A stretch of 41,981 bases of DNA from Mycobacterium sp. 852002-51163_SCH5372311 (GTDB lineage Bacteria; Actinomycetota; Actinomycetes; Mycobacteriales; Mycobacteriaceae), in NCBI RefSeq assembly GCF_001667115.1, contig NZ_LZIJ01000012.1, forward strand, positions 1-41,981. Direction: 5' to 3'. Positions 32,035-39,774 of the stretch are shown here, in pieces. The notes under the pieces are model-generated. The model searched no databases, was not told where the DNA came from, and saw nothing but the letters and a program-made list of their open reading frames with translations. Each line of letters begins with the position of its first letter. Within the stretch, counting starts at the first letter, position 1. The position numbers and the translations under genes are program-made.

Positions 32035-34650
32035 GTGATCAGCGGAGATCCGTTGACAGGGCGCGACAGCGAATTAGCCGCCATTCACCGCGCACTAGGC
32101 GGGGCGGGTAGGTACTCCGGCGTGGTAATCGTCGGAGACGCGGGCGTGGGCAAGACAGCGCTCGCCCGCGAAGTCCTTCGTCGCGCCGAAGCCGCCGGCG
32201 AGCGCACGAACTGGGTCGTCGGCACGGAATCGGCGCGCCCGCTGCCGCTGGGCGCGTTCATCGGATCGCTCGGCGACGAGATGGCCGATCCACTGACCAA
32301 CGTGCGTCGGGTCACCAATTCCTTTGTCGCCCAACAAGGCCGGGGCCGCGTTCTGGTGGGTGTCGACGACGCGCACCTGCTCGATGGATTGTCTGCACTC
32401 GTTGTACACCAGCTGGCGCAGTCGCGTGGGACTCGCCTGGTCGTCACGGTGCGCACGGGTGGCGACGAGCCCGACGCGGTGACTGCGCTGTGGAAAGACG
32501 GTCTGTTGGCCCGTCTGGACCTTGCGACCCTGTCCGAAGAGTCCACCCGCGGCTTGATCGAGAGCACGCTTGGCGGAGCCGTCGATTCTCGCAGCGCCCA
32601 TCGGTTGTGGAAGCTCACCGCGGGCAACGCATTGTTTTTGCGTCAGCTGTTGAGTGCCCAGCTTGCGGCGGGACGGATCCGGCAAGTGGCCGGGGTGTGG
32701 ATGTGGGACGACGACGTGGCGGTCTCGGCGAGCCTGCACGACGCGGTTGGGCGGCAGCTCAGTTGTCTCACCCCGCAATTGGCGTTGGTTGTCGACACGT
32801 TGTCGCAGTGTGAGCCCTTGGCGGTGGACGTGTTGTGCGACCTGGTGGGACGCGACGAGCTGGAGGTCGCCGAGCAGATGCATCTGGTGAGCGTTGAGCG
32901 TACGGGCGACACACTGATGACGCGGCTGGCGCACCCGCTCCTTGGTGAACTGCGCCGCGCAACGGCAGGCGAGATGTACTTGTCGAGAATTCGGGGCAGG
33001 TTGGCGCAACGGCTGGCGAAAGACCCTGACGCCGACATGCGCGCAACCGTGCGCCGGGCGCTGCTCACCCTCGAGTCCGACCTCGACCCCCACCCCGAGC
33101 TGTACCTGGAATCGGCACGGCATGCGATGACGCTGCTCGATCTCACCCTGGCTGATCGATTTGCAACCGCTGCTACCGAAGCGGGGTTAGCCGACGCCAT
33201 GGGGGTTCGGGCGATGAACCTGGTACTTCTCGGTCGCGGCGAGCAGGCGGAAACGGCCTTGCGGGAGATCGGTGAAGGCTGTGAGGACGCGCATCATTGG
33301 GCGACGGTGCGGGCGGCCAACCTGGTCTGGATGCTTGGCCGACCCAACGACGCCGCGGAGATCCTCGACGGCTTGGCGCGGATGCAGGAAACTCCGTCGC
33401 AGCGGGCGGAGCGCACCGCTGTCGAAGCCTGCGTCGACGCGGTGTCCGCGCGCTGTGTATCAGCCGCTGAAAAGGCCAGAGCCGCACTGAGTTCCGCGGA
33501 TTTGCCGGATTTTCACGCAATGATGGCATCGCTGGCGCTGATCATGGCAATGGGCGCGCTGGGAGACGTTGACGACCTCACATCTGTCGCCCAGCAGGCA
33601 TTGCGTCGCGCTACCACGTCTTTTCAGGCGTCGCACATGCGGTTCTGGTTCGGTGCTGTCTACGGCCGGGCCTGCCGATTGACCGGCCGCATCGACGAAT
33701 TCATTACTGCCGCAGCGCAGCTCGCCGACTCAGCGCGCGATGTTCCTGGCCTTGCTTATGCAAACCTGGCATTCCTGTTGGGTCAGGCCGAGCTGGTTCG
33801 CGGCGCCGCTGGCGACGCGGTGAAACTCCTTCACGAAGCGCAGGCAGGGGTGCAAAGGCACAGCGTCACAACGGGCCTGCACCCCGCTAGCTGCTTTGCG
33901 TTGGCTGAAGCACACGCCAAGCTGGGCCAGCCCGAGGAAGCCAACGACGCGGCGGCCAAAGCCCGGTCGTGTGTTCCGCCCGACTACCTGTTCATGCACA
34001 CCGGGTTGGCCCTGGCGACCGGTTGGGCGTTGGCCACCAGCGGTTGCCTGACCGACGCTGTCGAGACCGCGCGGGCCGCGGCCGCGCAGGCGCGCGAGCG
34101 CGCTCAGCCGACCCACGAGCTCGCTTGCATCCAGGCCGCGGCCCAGTGGGGTGATAGCTGCGGTGCGGAACGCGCGCGCGAACTGGCCGGGGCGTTGTCG
34201 TTGCCGCTCGCCAATGCGGTTGCGCGACACACGGAATCGCTGCGGGCCAACGATGGCGATGGGCTGCTGGCAGCGTCATCCGAGTACCGGGCCATCGGTG
34301 ATCGGGCCGCGGCCGCCGACACCGCAGCGCAGGCGGCCGCGATGTTCACCCGCAATGACCGAAGCAAGCGCGGCCTCTATGCGGCAGCGCTCGCGCGGGA
34401 ATTGGCGGACGAGTGCGGTGGGCTGGACACGCCGGCATTGCGCAGCCGCGTGGGTCTTCCCCTGTCGGGCCGCCAGCGCGGCGTCGTCGAACTCGTCGTC
34501 GCCGGCCTTTCCAACCGCGAGATCGCCGAACGGTTGGTGATGTCGGTGCGCACCGTCGAGGGCCACGTATATCGCGCGTGTCAACGGGTGGGTGCCCAAT
34601 CTCGCGAAGAGCTGGCGTCCATCCTGAGCGCCGGTCGCGGCGGACGCTGA
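32035..34650 (+). CDS. LuxR-family STAND ATPase transcriptional regulator
   Basis: 871 residues, LAL/MalT-like architecture. N-terminal AAA-type ATPase with Walker A GDAGVGKTAL (about 34-43) and Walker B RVLVGVDDAH. A long alpha-helical TPR-like sensor region follows (about 300-790). The C-terminal LuxR helix-turn-helix (about 808-862) reads LSGRQRGVVELVVAGLSNRE, then a recognition helix in VMSVRTVEGHVYRAC. The family binds DNA when an inducer and ATP switch the ATPase on; the inducer here is unknown. No cyclase domain is present, unlike its neighbour. The start GTG is probably leaderless. Next on the strand is a P450, 124 bases on, which is the natural candidate target. Confidence 0.9.
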   Translation: MISGDPLTGRDSELAAIHRALGGAGRYSGVVIVGDAGVGKTALAREVLRRAEAAGERTNWVVGTESARPLPLGAFIGSLGDEMADPLTNVRRVTNSFVAQQGRGRVLVGVDDAHLLDGLSALVVHQLAQSRGTRLVVTVRTGGDEPDAVTALWKDGLLARLDLATLSEESTRGLIESTLGGAVDSRSAHRLWKLTAGNALFLRQLLSAQLAAGRIRQVAGVWMWDDDVAVSASLHDAVGRQLSCLTPQLALVVDTLSQCEPLAVDVLCDLVGRDELEVAEQMHLVSVERTGDTLMTRLAHPLLGELRRATAGEMYLSRIRGRLAQRLAKDPDADMRATVRRALLTLESDLDPHPELYLESARHAMTLLDLTLADRFATAATEAGLADAMGVRAMNLVLLGRGEQAETALREIGEGCEDAHHWATVRAANLVWMLGRPNDAAEILDGLARMQETPSQRAERTAVEACVDAVSARCVSAAEKARAALSSADLPDFHAMMASLALIMAMGALGDVDDLTSVAQQALRRATTSFQASHMRFWFGAVYGRACRLTGRIDEFITAAAQLADSARDVPGLAYANLAFLLGQAELVRGAAGDAVKLLHEAQAGVQRHSVTTGLHPASCFALAEAHAKLGQPEEANDAAAKARSCVPPDYLFMHTGLALATGWALATSGCLTDAVETARAAAAQARERAQPTHELACIQAAAQWGDSCGAERARELAGALSLPLANAVARHTESLRANDGDGLLAASSEYRAIGDRAAAADTAAQAAAMFTRNDRSKRGLYAAALARELADECGGLDTPALRSRVGLPLSGRQRGVVELVVAGLSNREIAERLVMSVRTVEGHVYRACQRVGAQSREELASILSAGRGGR

Positions 34651-34692
34651 GCCCGCGCGAAACCACATTTGCGAGGCCCTGCCGCAACACAA

Positions 34693-34704
34693 GTAGTCGA
34701 CTAC
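34693..34704. promoter_or_regulatory. Palindrome GTAGTCGACTAC upstream of P450 (operator candidate B)
   Basis: Perfect 12-base palindrome, 70 bases before the P450 start. Together with the following GC it shares 13 of 14 bases with the element at 31353-31366. The overlapping TACGCT (34702-34707) is a possible -10, so bound protein could affect P450 transcription directly. Confidence 0.5.
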
Positions 34705-34774
34705 GCTATTGAGCTTTTGCGCTCGTCCCGAGGATTGAAGGCGTCGAAAATCGTCGCGAGCCCGGGAGGTCATC

Positions 34775-36010
34775 GTGAGTGTCGCTGTCATTGGATCGAA
34801 AACCCCGAGCGTGTTCGAAGCTGACCTTCCTGCGGTCGGGTACGAAGAGGCCCCGAGTCCCGACGAGGCTCACCGGAACCTCCGAAAAGCGCTTGAGCAG
34901 AGCTCGATCGCGATGGGGCCGCACGGCCCCGAGATACTGAGCTACGACCTGGTGCACACCACGCTGCGCGACCATCGGTTCAGCCCACCCCCGGGGCTCG
35001 GCCTCGAAACACAGGGCATCACCTCCGGCCCGCTGTGGTTTCGTACGAGCACCAGCTTGCTGGCCATGAACGGCACCGATCACACCCGGCTTCGCCGACT
35101 CGTGTCGAAGGCGTTCACGCCGCGGTCGGTGGCCCGACTCGACACCACGATCACGGACATCCTCAACGAGTTGATCGACCCGCTGATGGCCACGGGACGC
35201 TGCGAGATTGTCGGGGACGTCGCTCGGCCGTATCCGGTTCCGGTCATCAGCGCGCTCCTGGGTGCTCCTCGCCAGGATTGGCGGCGCTTTTCCGCGTGGG
35301 CCGACGACTTCTTCAAGCTCTTCACGTGGAACGTCGCGGCCTACGAGCGCGAAATCCTCACGGCGTGGGAAGAACTCGACGGGTACATCGACGACATGGT
35401 GGCCGATCGGCGCCATTCACTCACCGACGATCTGATTTCCGAACTGATCCGCGCCGAGGACGATGGCGACCGGCTGAGCATCGAAGAGTTGCGGATGCTT
35501 GCGGCCGGAATTCTGATGGCGGGCACCGACACCACTCGCAACCAAGTAGCCGCGGCGGTGGATGTGTTCTGCGACCATCCCGAGCAATGGGAACTCCTCG
35601 CGGAGCAGCCCGAGCTGGCGATGAAGGCCGCGGAGGAAGTGATGCGTTATTCCCCAGTGGTTTTTGGCGTGATGCGGATCGCGGCTGAGGACGTCGAGCT
35701 GGAAGGGGTCATCATTCCGGCAGGCACCTTCGTCCTGTGCAACACGGCCGCCGCCAACCGCGACCCCAGCGTCTTCGACGAGCCGGATCGCCTCGACATC
35801 ACGCGCAAGGGCGCGGCGCCGATGCAGACATTCGGCGCGGGCGCGCACTACTGTCTTGGCGCGAACCTCGCCAGGCGCGAGCTTGCCGAGGCGCTGCGGG
35901 TGATGGCCGGCCGGATGCGGAATCTGCGTCACACTGGGCCGTCGGTGTGGAAGCCGATCGTCGGAATCACCGGCCCGGCAACGCTTCCGGTTCAGTTCGA
36001 CGCCGCCTAG
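34775..36010 (+). CDS. Cytochrome P450
   Basis: 411-residue soluble bacterial P450 monooxygenase. I-helix oxygen-activation motif AGTDTT (about 249-254), the E-x-x-R of the K helix in EEVMR, and the heme loop FGAGAHYCLGAN with axial Cys360. ENxxR-type N-terminal substrate-region features are ordinary (MNGTDHTRLRRLVSKAF matches the C helix H-x-x-x-R). It needs a ferredoxin and reductase; none is encoded nearby. The GTG has GGGAGG five bases upstream. The P450 follows the LuxR-type regulator and a palindrome. CYP family number and substrate cannot be given from the sequence alone. M. tuberculosis has no P450 here. Confidence 0.95.
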   Translation: MSVAVIGSKTPSVFEADLPAVGYEEAPSPDEAHRNLRKALEQSSIAMGPHGPEILSYDLVHTTLRDHRFSPPPGLGLETQGITSGPLWFRTSTSLLAMNGTDHTRLRRLVSKAFTPRSVARLDTTITDILNELIDPLMATGRCEIVGDVARPYPVPVISALLGAPRQDWRRFSAWADDFFKLFTWNVAAYEREILTAWEELDGYIDDMVADRRHSLTDDLISELIRAEDDGDRLSIEELRMLAAGILMAGTDTTRNQVAAAVDVFCDHPEQWELLAEQPELAMKAAEEVMRYSPVVFGVMRIAAEDVELEGVIIPAGTFVLCNTAAANRDPSVFDEPDRLDITRKGAAPMQTFGAGAHYCLGANLARRELAEALRVMAGRMRNLRHTGPSVWKPIVGITGPATLPVQFDAA

Positions 36011-36067
36011 CCTGCTGACAGAAATGCTGTCGGGTTCTCCGGGAAGGCCGTTAGTCCCCGGCCGCGC

Positions 36068-36493
36068 CTAGGGCCGCGGCTGGACTTCCACGCTCGGCGG
36101 CCGGGGCGACGGCTCCGGACGCATCGAGCGCCGCACGATGCTGAAGGTGACGGCCCCGACGGCCAGCGTCGCAGCGGCGGCGCCGGCGATCAGCCACGGC
36201 CGCTTGTTGTGTCGCCGGGATCGGCGGGCCTCCTGGAATGCCTGCGGGAGGTTGGTGACCACCTCTTGGGCTGCGGCGAGTTCTTGAGCGAGTGATTCCT
36301 GCGCGGCAGCGAGTTCCCTGGCCAGCTTGCCTTCTTGATAGCGGCGGCGCAGCGACGACGCGGTTGTCTGCGCGGAATTCAGCCCGATCCCGAAAAGGCC
36401 GAGTGTGACGTCCAACGGGCCCACGGCTGAGTAGGTCAGGCCGCGGGTCAATCGCTCCTGAGGGGTTAGCCGGGCTTGCGTCTTCGCGCTCAT
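36068..36493 (-). CDS. cwsA: Cell wall synthesis protein CwsA
   Basis: 141 residues, equivalent to Rv0008c. Start ATG at 36493 (MSAKTQARLTPQERLTRG), with AAAGGCGG just upstream; the longer frame lacks similarity. Charged, coiled-coil-prone centre (LARELAAAQESLAQELAAAQE, about 60-80) and one membrane helix near the C-terminus (PWLIAGAAAATLAVGAVTFSI), followed by a conserved proline-rich end PRPPSVEVQPRP. In mycobacteria CwsA interacts with Wag31 and CrgA and influences polar growth and division. Its normal neighbour is alaT; here the accessory block intervenes. It converges on the P450. Confidence 0.92.
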   Translation of the reverse strand: MSAKTQARLTPQERLTRGLTYSAVGPLDVTLGLFGIGLNSAQTTASSLRRRYQEGKLARELAAAQESLAQELAAAQEVVTNLPQAFQEARRSRRHNKRPWLIAGAAAATLAVGAVTFSIVRRSMRPEPSPRPPSVEVQPRP

Positions 36494-36633
36494 CTGCCGC
36501 CTTTCTGCGTTCTTTCGAGGTCCTAGCCGTCGCTGCCCTGATACCTCCACAGACTGCCACCATCGGGCCGCTCGCGGGCACGTTGCGGGCACGCCGCGTC
36601 GGGTGACACCCGGTGCGGCCCCGCGCCCGCTTG

Positions 36634-37182
36634 ATGGCAGACTGTGTTCCCGTGACCAACAGCCCTTATCAGACCGCCACCGCCACGCTGCACACCAACC
36701 GCGGTGACATCAAGATCGCCCTGTTCGGAAACCACGCGCCCAAGACCGTCGCGAACTTCGTCGGCCTGGCGCAGGGAACCAAGGAATACTCGACCCAGAA
36801 CGCATCGGGCGGGCCTTCCGGTCCGTTCTACGATGGCGCGGTCTTTCACCGGGTGATCAAGGGTTTCATGATCCAGGGCGGCGACCCGACGGGAACCGGC
36901 CGCGGCGGCCCGGGCTACAAGTTCGCCGACGAGTTCCACCCCGAGCTGCAATTCGACAAGCCCTATCTGCTGGCGATGGCCAACGCGGGTCCGGGCACCA
37001 ACGGCTCACAGTTCTTCATCACCGTCGGGCAGACACCTCACCTCAACCGCCGGCACACGATCTTCGGTGAAGTGACCGACCCCGAGTCGCAGCGGGTCGT
37101 CGACGCCATCGCCACGACGCCCACCGATGGCAACGACCGGCCCACCGAGCCGGTCGTCATCGAGTCGATCACGATCTCCTAA
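36634..37182 (+). CDS. ppiA: Peptidyl-prolyl cis-trans isomerase A (cyclophilin)
   Basis: 182 residues, cyclophilin type. Catalytic and cyclosporin-binding residues lie in [36 protein letters not shown] and [13 protein letters not shown]. The start at ATG 36634 ([10 protein letters not shown]) agrees with M. tuberculosis; a frame extension to 36613 adds a basic heptapeptide. No signal peptide, so probably cytosolic. It is divergent from cwsA, with 140 bases between the two starts. It helps proline-limited folding and was historically listed among iron-regulated proteins. Confidence 0.96.
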   Translation: MADCVPVTNSPYQTATATLHTNRGDIKIALFGNHAPKTVANFVGLAQGTKEYSTQNASGGPSGPFYDGAVFHRVIKGFMIQGGDPTGTGRGGPGYKFADEFHPELQFDKPYLLAMANAGPGTNGSQFFITVGQTPHLNRRHTIFGEVTDPESQRVVDAIATTPTDGNDRPTEPVVIESITIS

Positions 37183-37277
37183 GTCGGCACGGGCGGCCGG
37201 CCCCCGCGGCAGTGCGCAAAATGCCGTCCGCAACGGGCGTGTCGGTGCACATACGCGCACGCTCGCCGGGAGGGTGC

Positions 37278-37694
37278 TTATGGGAGGCCGTAGCCGGCCT
37301 CGGTGAGCGCGTCGAGCACGTCCAGCGGATTGGTCCCGAGGTCCCAACGGGACAGCACGGTCAGACCGCCGTCGACCGTTTCGATCTCGAGCAACCGCAC
37401 GGTGCGGGCCCAGCGGCGAAACTCCGTGATCCGGATGATCTTGATGTCGGAGGGTTGCAATAGCTGCGTGCGGAACCACCCCCGCAAGGCCAGACCGGCG
37501 GAGGTAATTGCCAGCTTTGGACGCGCGCGCCACGAGAAGCCCGCAAACAAGATCAAACCCAGTGCGGCAATGCCCGCCATTACGCGCCCTGGCACATCTG
37601 TGACCACGGTCACACCGACAATAGCCATCACGACGCCCGCAACGCCGCAACCAGCGATTCCGGCGGCGGGAGGCTCCCACTGAGTTTGCTGCAT
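37278..37694 (-). CDS. Rv0010c-like membrane protein with PH-like domain
   Basis: 138 residues from ATG 37694 (MQQTQWEPPAAGIAGCG), the start favoured by similarity to Rv0010c; 15 upstream codons are open but unlike the family. Two hydrophobic segments (GVAGVVMAIVGVTVVTDV and AGIAALGLILFAGF) precede a short PH-like beta domain (RARPKLAITSAGLALRGWF, then IKIIRITEFRRW and LLEIETVDGG). Function unknown. The upstream region holds a consensus DnaA box (37730-37738) and an 18-base palindrome (37761-37778). Confidence 0.88.
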   Translation of the reverse strand: MQQTQWEPPAAGIAGCGVAGVVMAIVGVTVVTDVPGRVMAGIAALGLILFAGFSWRARPKLAITSAGLALRGWFRTQLLQPSDIKIIRITEFRRWARTVRLLEIETVDGGLTVLSRWDLGTNPLDVLDALTEAGYGLP

Positions 37695-37729
37695 GAGGGT
37701 TCTACACCCTCCCACCACTGTCGATGCAG

Positions 37730-37738
37730 TTATCCACA
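37730..37738 (+). promoter_or_regulatory. Isolated consensus DnaA box TTATCCACA
   Basis: Exact E. coli consensus, 36 bases upstream of the Rv0010c-like start and about 20 kb from oriC. GTGGGGATA nearby (37752-37760) is a one-mismatch box on the minus strand. Could titrate DnaA or regulate the gene; also expected occasionally by chance. Confidence 0.6.
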
Positions 37739-37760
37739 AGCGCTATCAACAGTGGGGATA

Positions 37761-37778
37761 AATCACACGCGTGTGATT
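37761..37778. promoter_or_regulatory. 18-base palindrome between crgA and Rv0010c-like gene
   Basis: AATCACACGCGTGTGATT is a perfect palindrome without a T tract, so an operator is likelier than a terminator. The half-sites TCACA/TGTGA are in reversed order relative to the CRP consensus TGTGA-N6-TCACA, so it is not a CRP site. No regulator is suggested by neighbours. Confidence 0.6.
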
Positions 37779-37849
37779 GAGGGACCGGAAAGTTGCTGGC
37801 TCAGTAAAGAGATGGCACCAAAATGAATTCATCACGTGTCTAAGGTTGC

Positions 37850-38131
37850 TCAGTGCCAGCGCATCGTGAGCAACAATCCGGTGATCATGAAAGCGAACGC
37901 GATCGCGTAGTTCCACGGCCCCAGTTCCGCCATCCAGTGCAGCGCGGCCGGGGCCTGGCTGCCCACCGCCGCCAACTGGAACACCATCAGCCAGACCAGG
38001 CCGATCAGCATCAGACCGACAAACAACGCGACGAACCACACGCTCGACGGTCCGACCTTGACTTTCACCGGTGTGCGGCTCACCGCGCTGACAGTGAAGT
38101 CGTTCTTTTTGCGGACCTTGGACTTGGGCAT
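37850..38131 (-). CDS. crgA: Cell division protein CrgA
   Basis: 93 residues, full family length. The basic N-terminal [14 protein letters not shown] and the segment [15 protein letters not shown] precede two membrane helices ([20 protein letters not shown] and [18 protein letters not shown]). CrgA is a divisome scaffold that binds FtsZ, FtsQ, PBPs and, in mycobacteria, CwsA and Wag31. A CCCGAGGTA is immediately upstream and duplicated further back (38135-38153), giving more than one possible ribosome-binding site. It is divergent from the DUF881 gene, with 167 bases between starts. Confidence 0.96.
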   Translation of the reverse strand: MPKSKVRKKNDFTVSAVSRTPVKVKVGPSSVWFVALFVGLMLIGLVWLMVFQLAAVGSQAPAALHWMAELGPWNYAIAFAFMITGLLLTMRWH

Positions 38132-38298
38132 GATTACCTCGGGCTACCTCGGGGACTACTCGGGAACTAGCTCAATACCTCGACAACGCAGCAAGCGGGA
38201 CGGATGCAACGATAGCGAGTGCATGCCCAGGCACGCTCGGGCATAGCTTGGCTACGAGACTAACCCACCTGGGACCGCGACCGAGGAACGGAACTCCG

Positions 38299-39078
38299 AT
38301 GAAACGTGCGCAGGACGCACAGGACGCCAAGGAGGCGACGAACGCGCGTCGCTCACCCTGGCGTTTCGGTGTGCCGTTGGTGTGCCTGCTGGCCGGTCTG
38401 CTGCTGGCCGCCACGCACGGGGTATCCGGCGGGGCCGAAATCCGTCGCAGTGACGCGCCGCGGCTGGTCGACCTGGTCCGCGAGACGCGGTCATCGGTGA
38501 GCCGTCTGGATGCCGAGCGCAATGCGCTGGCCGCCAAGATCGACGCGGCGCACGGCAGGTCTTCGGACGCCGCGCTGGCGGCGATGCTGAGGCGGTCCGC
38601 CGAGCTGGCCGGTGAGGCGGGCATGAACCCGGTCCACGGGCCGGGTTTGGTGGTGACCCTCGACGACGCGCAGCGCGACACCAATGGCCGCTTCCCGCGC
38701 GACGCCTCCCCCGACGACCTGGTGGTGCATCAGCAAGATATCGAGGCCGTCCTCAACGCGTTGTGGAGCGCGGGCGCCGAGGCGATTCAGATGCAGGACC
38801 AGCGAATCATTGCGACCTCGATGCCCCGCTGTGTGGGCAACACGTTGCTGCTCAACGGCCGCACCTACAGCCCGCCGTACGCGATCACGGCGATCGGCAA
38901 TGCGTCGGCCATGCAGGCCGCCCTTGCCGGCGCTCCCCTGGTGACCCTCTACAAGCAGTACGTGGTGCGGTTCGGTCTCGGCTACCGCGAGGAGGTCAAG
39001 CCGGACGTGCAGATCGTCGGGCGCACCGAGCCGGTCCGGATGCACTTCGCGCAGCCCGCGGGCCCCATCGGCTACTGA
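38299..39078 (+). CDS. DUF881 family membrane-anchored protein (Rv0012-like)
   Basis: 259 residues from ATG 38299, with GGAA five bases upstream; a TTG at 38248 would add 17 residues, similar to Rv0012. A basic N-terminus leads to one membrane anchor (FGVPLVCLLAGLLLAATHGV). Then a coiled-coil-like stretch (about 55-105) and the DUF881 domain, with PVHGPGLVVTLDDAQ, LVVHQQDIEAVLNALWSAGAEAI and GNTLLLNGRTYSPPY. The domain is extracytoplasmic. DUF881 genes sit beside division genes in actinobacteria and many Firmicutes. Role unproven. The inverted repeat ATGCCC/GGGCAT (38223-38244) lies upstream. Confidence 0.9.
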   Translation: MKRAQDAQDAKEATNARRSPWRFGVPLVCLLAGLLLAATHGVSGGAEIRRSDAPRLVDLVRETRSSVSRLDAERNALAAKIDAAHGRSSDAALAAMLRRSAELAGEAGMNPVHGPGLVVTLDDAQRDTNGRFPRDASPDDLVVHQQDIEAVLNALWSAGAEAIQMQDQRIIATSMPRCVGNTLLLNGRTYSPPYAITAIGNASAMQAALAGAPLVTLYKQYVVRFGLGYREEVKPDVQIVGRTEPVRMHFAQPAGPIGY

Positions 39079-39081
39079 AGG

Positions 39082-39087
39082 TAGCCT
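39082..39087 (+). promoter_or_regulatory. Leaderless -10 element of pabA/trpG
   Basis: TAGCCT, six bases, then ATG at 39094; no ribosome-binding site. Same spacing as before the LuxR-type gene. It overlaps the 3' end of the DUF881 gene region. Confidence 0.55.
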
Positions 39088-39093
39088 GGCACG

Positions 39094-39774
39094 ATGCGGA
39101 TTCTGGTCGTCGACAACTACGACAGCTTCGTTTTCAACCTGGTGCAATACCTCGGACAGCTCGGTGTCGAGGCCCAGGTGTGGCGCAATGACGACGCCCG
39201 GTTGTCCGACGAGACCGTCCAGCACTTCGACGGCGTGCTGCTGAGTCCGGGTCCGGGCACCCCGGAACGGGCCGGCGCGTCGATCAATCTGGTGCGTGCG
39301 TGCGCTGCGGCGCGGACCCCGCTGCTGGGGGTCTGCCTGGGACACCAGGCCATCGGCGTGGCGTTCGGTGCCACCGTCGACCGCGCCCCCGAGCTGCTGC
39401 ACGGCAAGACCAGCCAGGTCTTCCATACGAATATCGGTGTGCTGCAAGGGCTTCCGGATCCCTTCACTGCGACGCGGTACCACTCGCTGACCATCCTGCC
39501 GGAGTCGCTGCCGAGGGTGCTCGAGGTCACGGCGCGCACCCGCAGCGGCGTGATCATGGGTGTGCGACACACCGAATTACCGATCCACGGCGTCCAGTTC
39601 CATCCCGAGTCGATCCTGACCGAAGGCGGCCACCGGATGCTGGCCAACTGGCTGGAGTTCTGCGGGTGGACACGAGACGACACACTGGTGCGTCGGCTGG
39701 AGAATGAGGTGCTCGCCGCGGTGCGGCCACACCTGCCGACGGAAATCGAGGCTACTGGCCGAACGTCAGCGTGA
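39094..39774 (+). CDS. pabA: Glutamine amidotransferase, PabA/TrpG component II
   Basis: 226 residues, class I glutamine amidotransferase domain that supplies ammonia to aminodeoxychorismate or anthranilate synthase. The oxyanion loop is SPGPGTPE, the nucleophile Cys81 is in LLGVCLGHQ, and His170 and Glu172 are in GVQFHPESI. Named trpG in M. tuberculosis (Rv0013); it lies beside neither trp nor folate partners, so a shared PabA/TrpG role is possible. The 3' end overlaps the convergent pknB by 23 bases, as in M. tuberculosis. Confidence 0.95.
   Translation: MRILVVDNYDSFVFNLVQYLGQLGVEAQVWRNDDARLSDETVQHFDGVLLSPGPGTPERAGASINLVRACAAARTPLLGVCLGHQAIGVAFGATVDRAPELLHGKTSQVFHTNIGVLQGLPDPFTATRYHSLTILPESLPRVLEVTARTRSGVIMGVRHTELPIHGVQFHPESILTEGGHRMLANWLEFCGWTRDDTLVRRLENEVLAAVRPHLPTEIEATGRTSA

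Noticed and set aside
28247..36060. tRNA-Ala as an integration (att) site
   Set aside because: No direct repeat of the tRNA 3' end is seen near 36020, and no integrase or excision gene is present.
37761..37778. CRP binding site
   Set aside because: Half-sites are inverted relative to TGTGA-N6-TCACA and the spacing is wrong.
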